A stretch of 57,723 nucleotides of DNA from Acidimicrobiales bacterium (lineage in GTDB: Bacteria; Actinomycetota; Acidimicrobiia; Acidimicrobiales; UBA8592): assembly GCA_022425805.1 (NCBI GenBank), contig JAKMEQ010000005.1:1-57723 (forward strand). The letters run 5' to 3'. The translations under genes and the position numbers were made by a program. Position 1 is the stretch's first letter, and each line of letters begins with the position of its first letter. Under the pieces are notes generated by a model. The model was given only the letters and a program-made list of their open reading frames with translations, did not search any database and had not been told where the DNA came from. Shown here piece by piece: positions 55,902 to 57,723 of this stretch.

Positions 55902-56629
55902 TTTAAATTCCGATCAAATAAGGCATGGAGTCGTTCCCAGTGTCGCTCAGATGACTCCTTATTGTAAATATTTCCCCTACCGGGAAAAGCAAAACCATGA
56001 TGAACGCCTGGATATAGTTCAACTCGCCCATTAGCTCCTGAATTAGAGAGTTCCGTGGTAACAGCGTTAACCATGTCTATCGGAACATAATCATCGTATT
56101 CGGCGCAGGCAATATATATTTCAGCCGTAGTCTTACCGAAACCAAGGTGTGGAGAGTCTAGAGCTTCAACAACTAGTCGAACCCCATAAATTGAAGCAGC
56201 TGCCCTTACGCGTTCCGGATAGGCTGCCGCTACGGAAAGAGCAAATGGGCCACTCATACAGTATCCAACACATCCGATGCGCCCTGCATCCGCCATCTCT
56301 GCTGATTCAGCGAAGTTAATCATGGCAAACGTGTCTTGTACGATCATTCTGTTTCCGATTTTTGACATGAGTTCAAACATTTCGTCTCGGTTACTTCCAG
56401 TTTCAAAATCAAGCTCGAAATAATCTTTGGTCCGATAGTACAGATTAGGTAGTACTACGAAGTAGCCGGTTGTAGCGATTCTGCGAGCCATGTCATGTAA
56501 CTCTTCTCGTTTCCCCGGAGCATCCATGTAGAAAAAAACTACTGGGAATGGACCGCCCTCTTCTGGGAACGTGACGAAGGTCCCCATTTGTCCTTCCTCT
56601 GTGTTGATGTCTAAGTGTAGTTCGATCAT
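55898..56629 (-). CDS. Dienelactone hydrolase family protein
   Basis: The 243-aa alpha/beta hydrolase has the DLH-type nucleophile Cys124 in GCVGYCMSGPFAL, an acid in CAEYDDYVP (Asp179 or Asp180), and His in HHGFAFPGR (His210/211). DLH enzymes open lactone rings in aromatic breakdown; others act on esters. It is coupled to the downstream enoyl-CoA hydratase by a GTGA overlap and divergent from the SDR gene 100 bases away. Confidence 0.92.
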   Translation of the reverse strand: MIELHLDINTEEGQMGTFVTFPEEGGPFPVVFFYMDAPGKREELHDMARRIATTGYFVVLPNLYYRTKDYFELDFETGSNRDEMFELMSKIGNRMIVQDTFAMINFAESAEMADAGRIGCVGYCMSGPFALSVAAAYPERVRAAASIYGVRLVVEALDSPHLGFGKTTAEIYIACAEYDDYVPIDMVNAVTTELSNSGANGRVELYPGVHHGFAFPGRGNIYNKESSERHWERLHALFDRNLK

Positions 56630-56635
56630 GTTGAG

Positions 56636-56641
56636 AGCATA
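56636..56641 (-). promoter_or_regulatory. Possible -10 box, leaderless start of the hydrolase operon
   Basis: Read on the minus strand this is TATGCT, fitting TANNNT, and it ends six bases before the hydrolase ATG (56627-56629). No Shine-Dalgarno lies between them. The -35 region is not clear. Confidence 0.4.
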
Positions 56642-56729
56642 GATCGCGTTCGTGACAGTGTCTCACACGACAAACAAAAGAAAAGAAATTAAGATTATGA
56701 TCAGGAAACGTATGAGACAGAGGAGAGCA

Positions 56730-57545
56730 ATGATTGATCTAATTGGGAAGACGGCATTAGTGACCGGAGCGGCATCAGGAATAGGAGAAGGGATGGCGGT
56801 TAGGTTGGCGGAATCGGGGGCAAACCTTGCTATTTGTGACCTTCAGGAATCTATTCACGATGTGTCTAGACGGATCGCTGCAGATACAGGGGTTTCCGTT
56901 CACGCAGCTGTTGTCGATGTTCGTAACTCGGATGGGATTTATGGATTTGTGGAAGAATCTGTTTCGCATTTCTCTGGTCTTGACATAGTTATTGCCAATG
57001 CCGGTGTATGGCGTCCAACAGATCCAGTAGAAGACCCGAAAGAGAAGGCAGTCGAAGATTGGTCTTTGCTCGTTGATACGAACTTAAAGGGAGTGTTCTT
57101 TACAGGGCGTGCAGCGATACCTCACCTTGCAGCCAATGGGGGTGGTTTCATTCTTAACATTGCAACTGATCATATTTGCCCTCCACCTGGTTCTGCTACT
57201 GGAGGAGGGACGCGAATGGATGTTTATGATGCTTCAAAATGGGGCATAAACGGTCTTACACAAAGCTGGGCCAAACGCTTATCAGGAGAAGGTGTGCGGG
57301 TGAATGCCTTCTGTATGGATGCAACTGATTCAGCGATGATTCGTTTTGCTTCAAGTAAATTCAACCGAGATATGTCTGAAGAGGTTATAAATACCTGGAT
57401 GAAACCTCAACAGATCGCTGATCTGATGTTGGAGCTCTACGCAGAAGGGCAAGAGGGTCGTTCAGGAGAAAATATTGGGATCTGGTTAAACCACCCAATT
57501 GAGTTACCTCCTAAGAGAGAAGTCCTTCCTTCTCGCCATCCATAA
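56730..57545 (+). CDS. Short-chain dehydrogenase/reductase
   Basis: A 271-aa Rossmann-fold oxidoreductase. GAGGAG at 56720-56725 supports the ATG at 56730 (MIDLIGKTALVTGAASGIGE); longer in-frame readings from 56652 are rejected. The NAD(P) motif is TGAASGIG at residues 12-19, followed by NAGVWRP and the catalytic YDASK. Where most SDRs have the catalytic Ser it reads NIATDHICPPPG, so Thr or Asp may stand in. Its general look is that of the actinobacterial SDRs that oxidise secondary alcohols, some coupled to mycofactocin; the substrate is not known. Confidence 0.9.
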   Translation: MIDLIGKTALVTGAASGIGEGMAVRLAESGANLAICDLQESIHDVSRRIAADTGVSVHAAVVDVRNSDGIYGFVEESVSHFSGLDIVIANAGVWRPTDPVEDPKEKAVEDWSLLVDTNLKGVFFTGRAAIPHLAANGGGFILNIATDHICPPPGSATGGGTRMDVYDASKWGINGLTQSWAKRLSGEGVRVNAFCMDATDSAMIRFASSKFNRDMSEEVINTWMKPQQIADLMLELYAEGQEGRSGENIGIWLNHPIELPPKREVLPSRHP

Positions 57546-57553
57546 GGATTTTC

Positions 57554-57723
57554 ATGAGGGTAGGACTTTCTATATCATCTGCTTCATTCGAATCCGATCC
57601 CCATATAGGAGCACAATCGATTATTGAGCGTGCTAGGACAGCGAATGAAGCAAAGCTTGACCTACTTTCTCTGGGGGATCACCATTTAACGCCAGTAAAT
57701 TATTTCCAGAATGTGCCTATGCT
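57554..57723 (+). CDS. Luciferase-like (LLM) flavin/F420-dependent oxidoreductase, 3' end cut
   Basis: The window ends 56 codons into this gene. It starts MRVGLSISSASFESDPHIGA and continues QSIIERARTANEAKLDLLSL-GDHHLTPVNYFQNVPM, the N-terminal strand and the GDHH-TP-Y-QN-P pattern of bacterial luciferase-like monooxygenases in the F420/FMN group. The start follows AAGGA at 57544-57548. It begins eight bases after the SDR stop, so the two are likely cotranscribed. Confidence 0.85.
   Translation, partial: MRVGLSISSASFESDPHIGAQSIIERARTANEAKLDLLSLGDHHLTPVNYFQNVPM

Noticed and set aside
1-57723. Search by eye for tRNA, rRNA, CRISPR repeats, transposase genes, integrase and att-like repeats
   Set aside because: None seen; gaps between genes are too short for most of these, and no repeat-spacer pattern or mobile-element protein was found.

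Overview
ORGANISM. The window is a contiguous piece of an actinobacterial chromosome. The order rpoB-rpoC-rpsL-rpsG-fusA-tuf, the S10/spc/alpha ribosomal clusters, truA, rplM-rpsI, glmM-glmS-nnr-alr and tsaE-tsaB-rimI-tsaD is the order known from Mycobacterium and relatives. The accessory genes (TIGR03086/MDMPI-like protein, a luciferase-like flavin enzyme, SCP-x-type thiolase with a DUF35-type partner) fit the same phylum. Base composition is low for Actinobacteria (mid-40s % GC by eye), which suggests a free-living, possibly marine, Acidimicrobiia-like lineage. The species and class are inference.

LAYOUT. (1) 1-10.9 kb: 3' part of rpoB, rpoC, then the str operon (rpsL, rpsG, fusA, tuf) and rpsJ. 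(2) 11.1-25.7 kb: rplC to rplQ, a nearly unbroken train of ribosomal protein genes with secY, adk, infA, rpmJ and rpoA, many joined by TAATG or ATGA overlaps. No map gene lies between adk and infA. (3) 25.7-38.6 kb: truA, rplM-rpsI, glmM and an oversized glmS (UDP-GlcNAc supply), nnr (NAD(P)HX repair), alr (D-Ala supply), a P1-family peptidase, and tsaE-tsaB-rimI-tsaD (tRNA t6A modification plus N-acetylation). (4) 38.6-57.7 kb: an accessory metabolic region of short operons on both strands. It holds acyl-CoA dehydrogenase, MaoC hydratase, aldo/keto reductase, an acyltransferase/enoyl-CoA hydratase/quinone oxidoreductase operon, an MBL-fold hydrolase, a small secreted protein with an internal repeat, two EamA-type transporters, a lipoprotein serine protease, a Rieske oxygenase, a KASIII/HMGCS-like-OB protein with a thiolase, a carotenoid oxygenase, enoyl-CoA hydratase plus dienelactone hydrolase, an SDR and the start of a luciferase-like monooxygenase. 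Oxidative attack on lipids, apocarotenoids or aromatics is a plausible theme.

MOST NOTABLE. RpoC lacks all four cysteines of the second (Zn2) zinc site. GlmS is 1143 aa, with a large insert after the catalytic Cys and a C-terminal extension. The HMGCS/KASIII-like protein next to the thiolase has lost both its catalytic Cys and His, and its OB domain has lost the zinc ribbon. The rplC leader can fold into a GNRA-capped hairpin followed by a UUCG-capped hairpin. rplV carries four exact copies of a 24-bp unit. rimI contains a perfect 13-bp inverted repeat. Five transcription units show TANNNT exactly six bases before the start codon, the signature of leaderless mRNAs.

LIMITS. Everything here was read by eye from sequence and remembered family motifs; no searches, alignments or folding programs were run. 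No rRNA, tRNA, CRISPR array, insertion sequence or phage gene was seen. No gene-free stretch exceeds about 260 bases.
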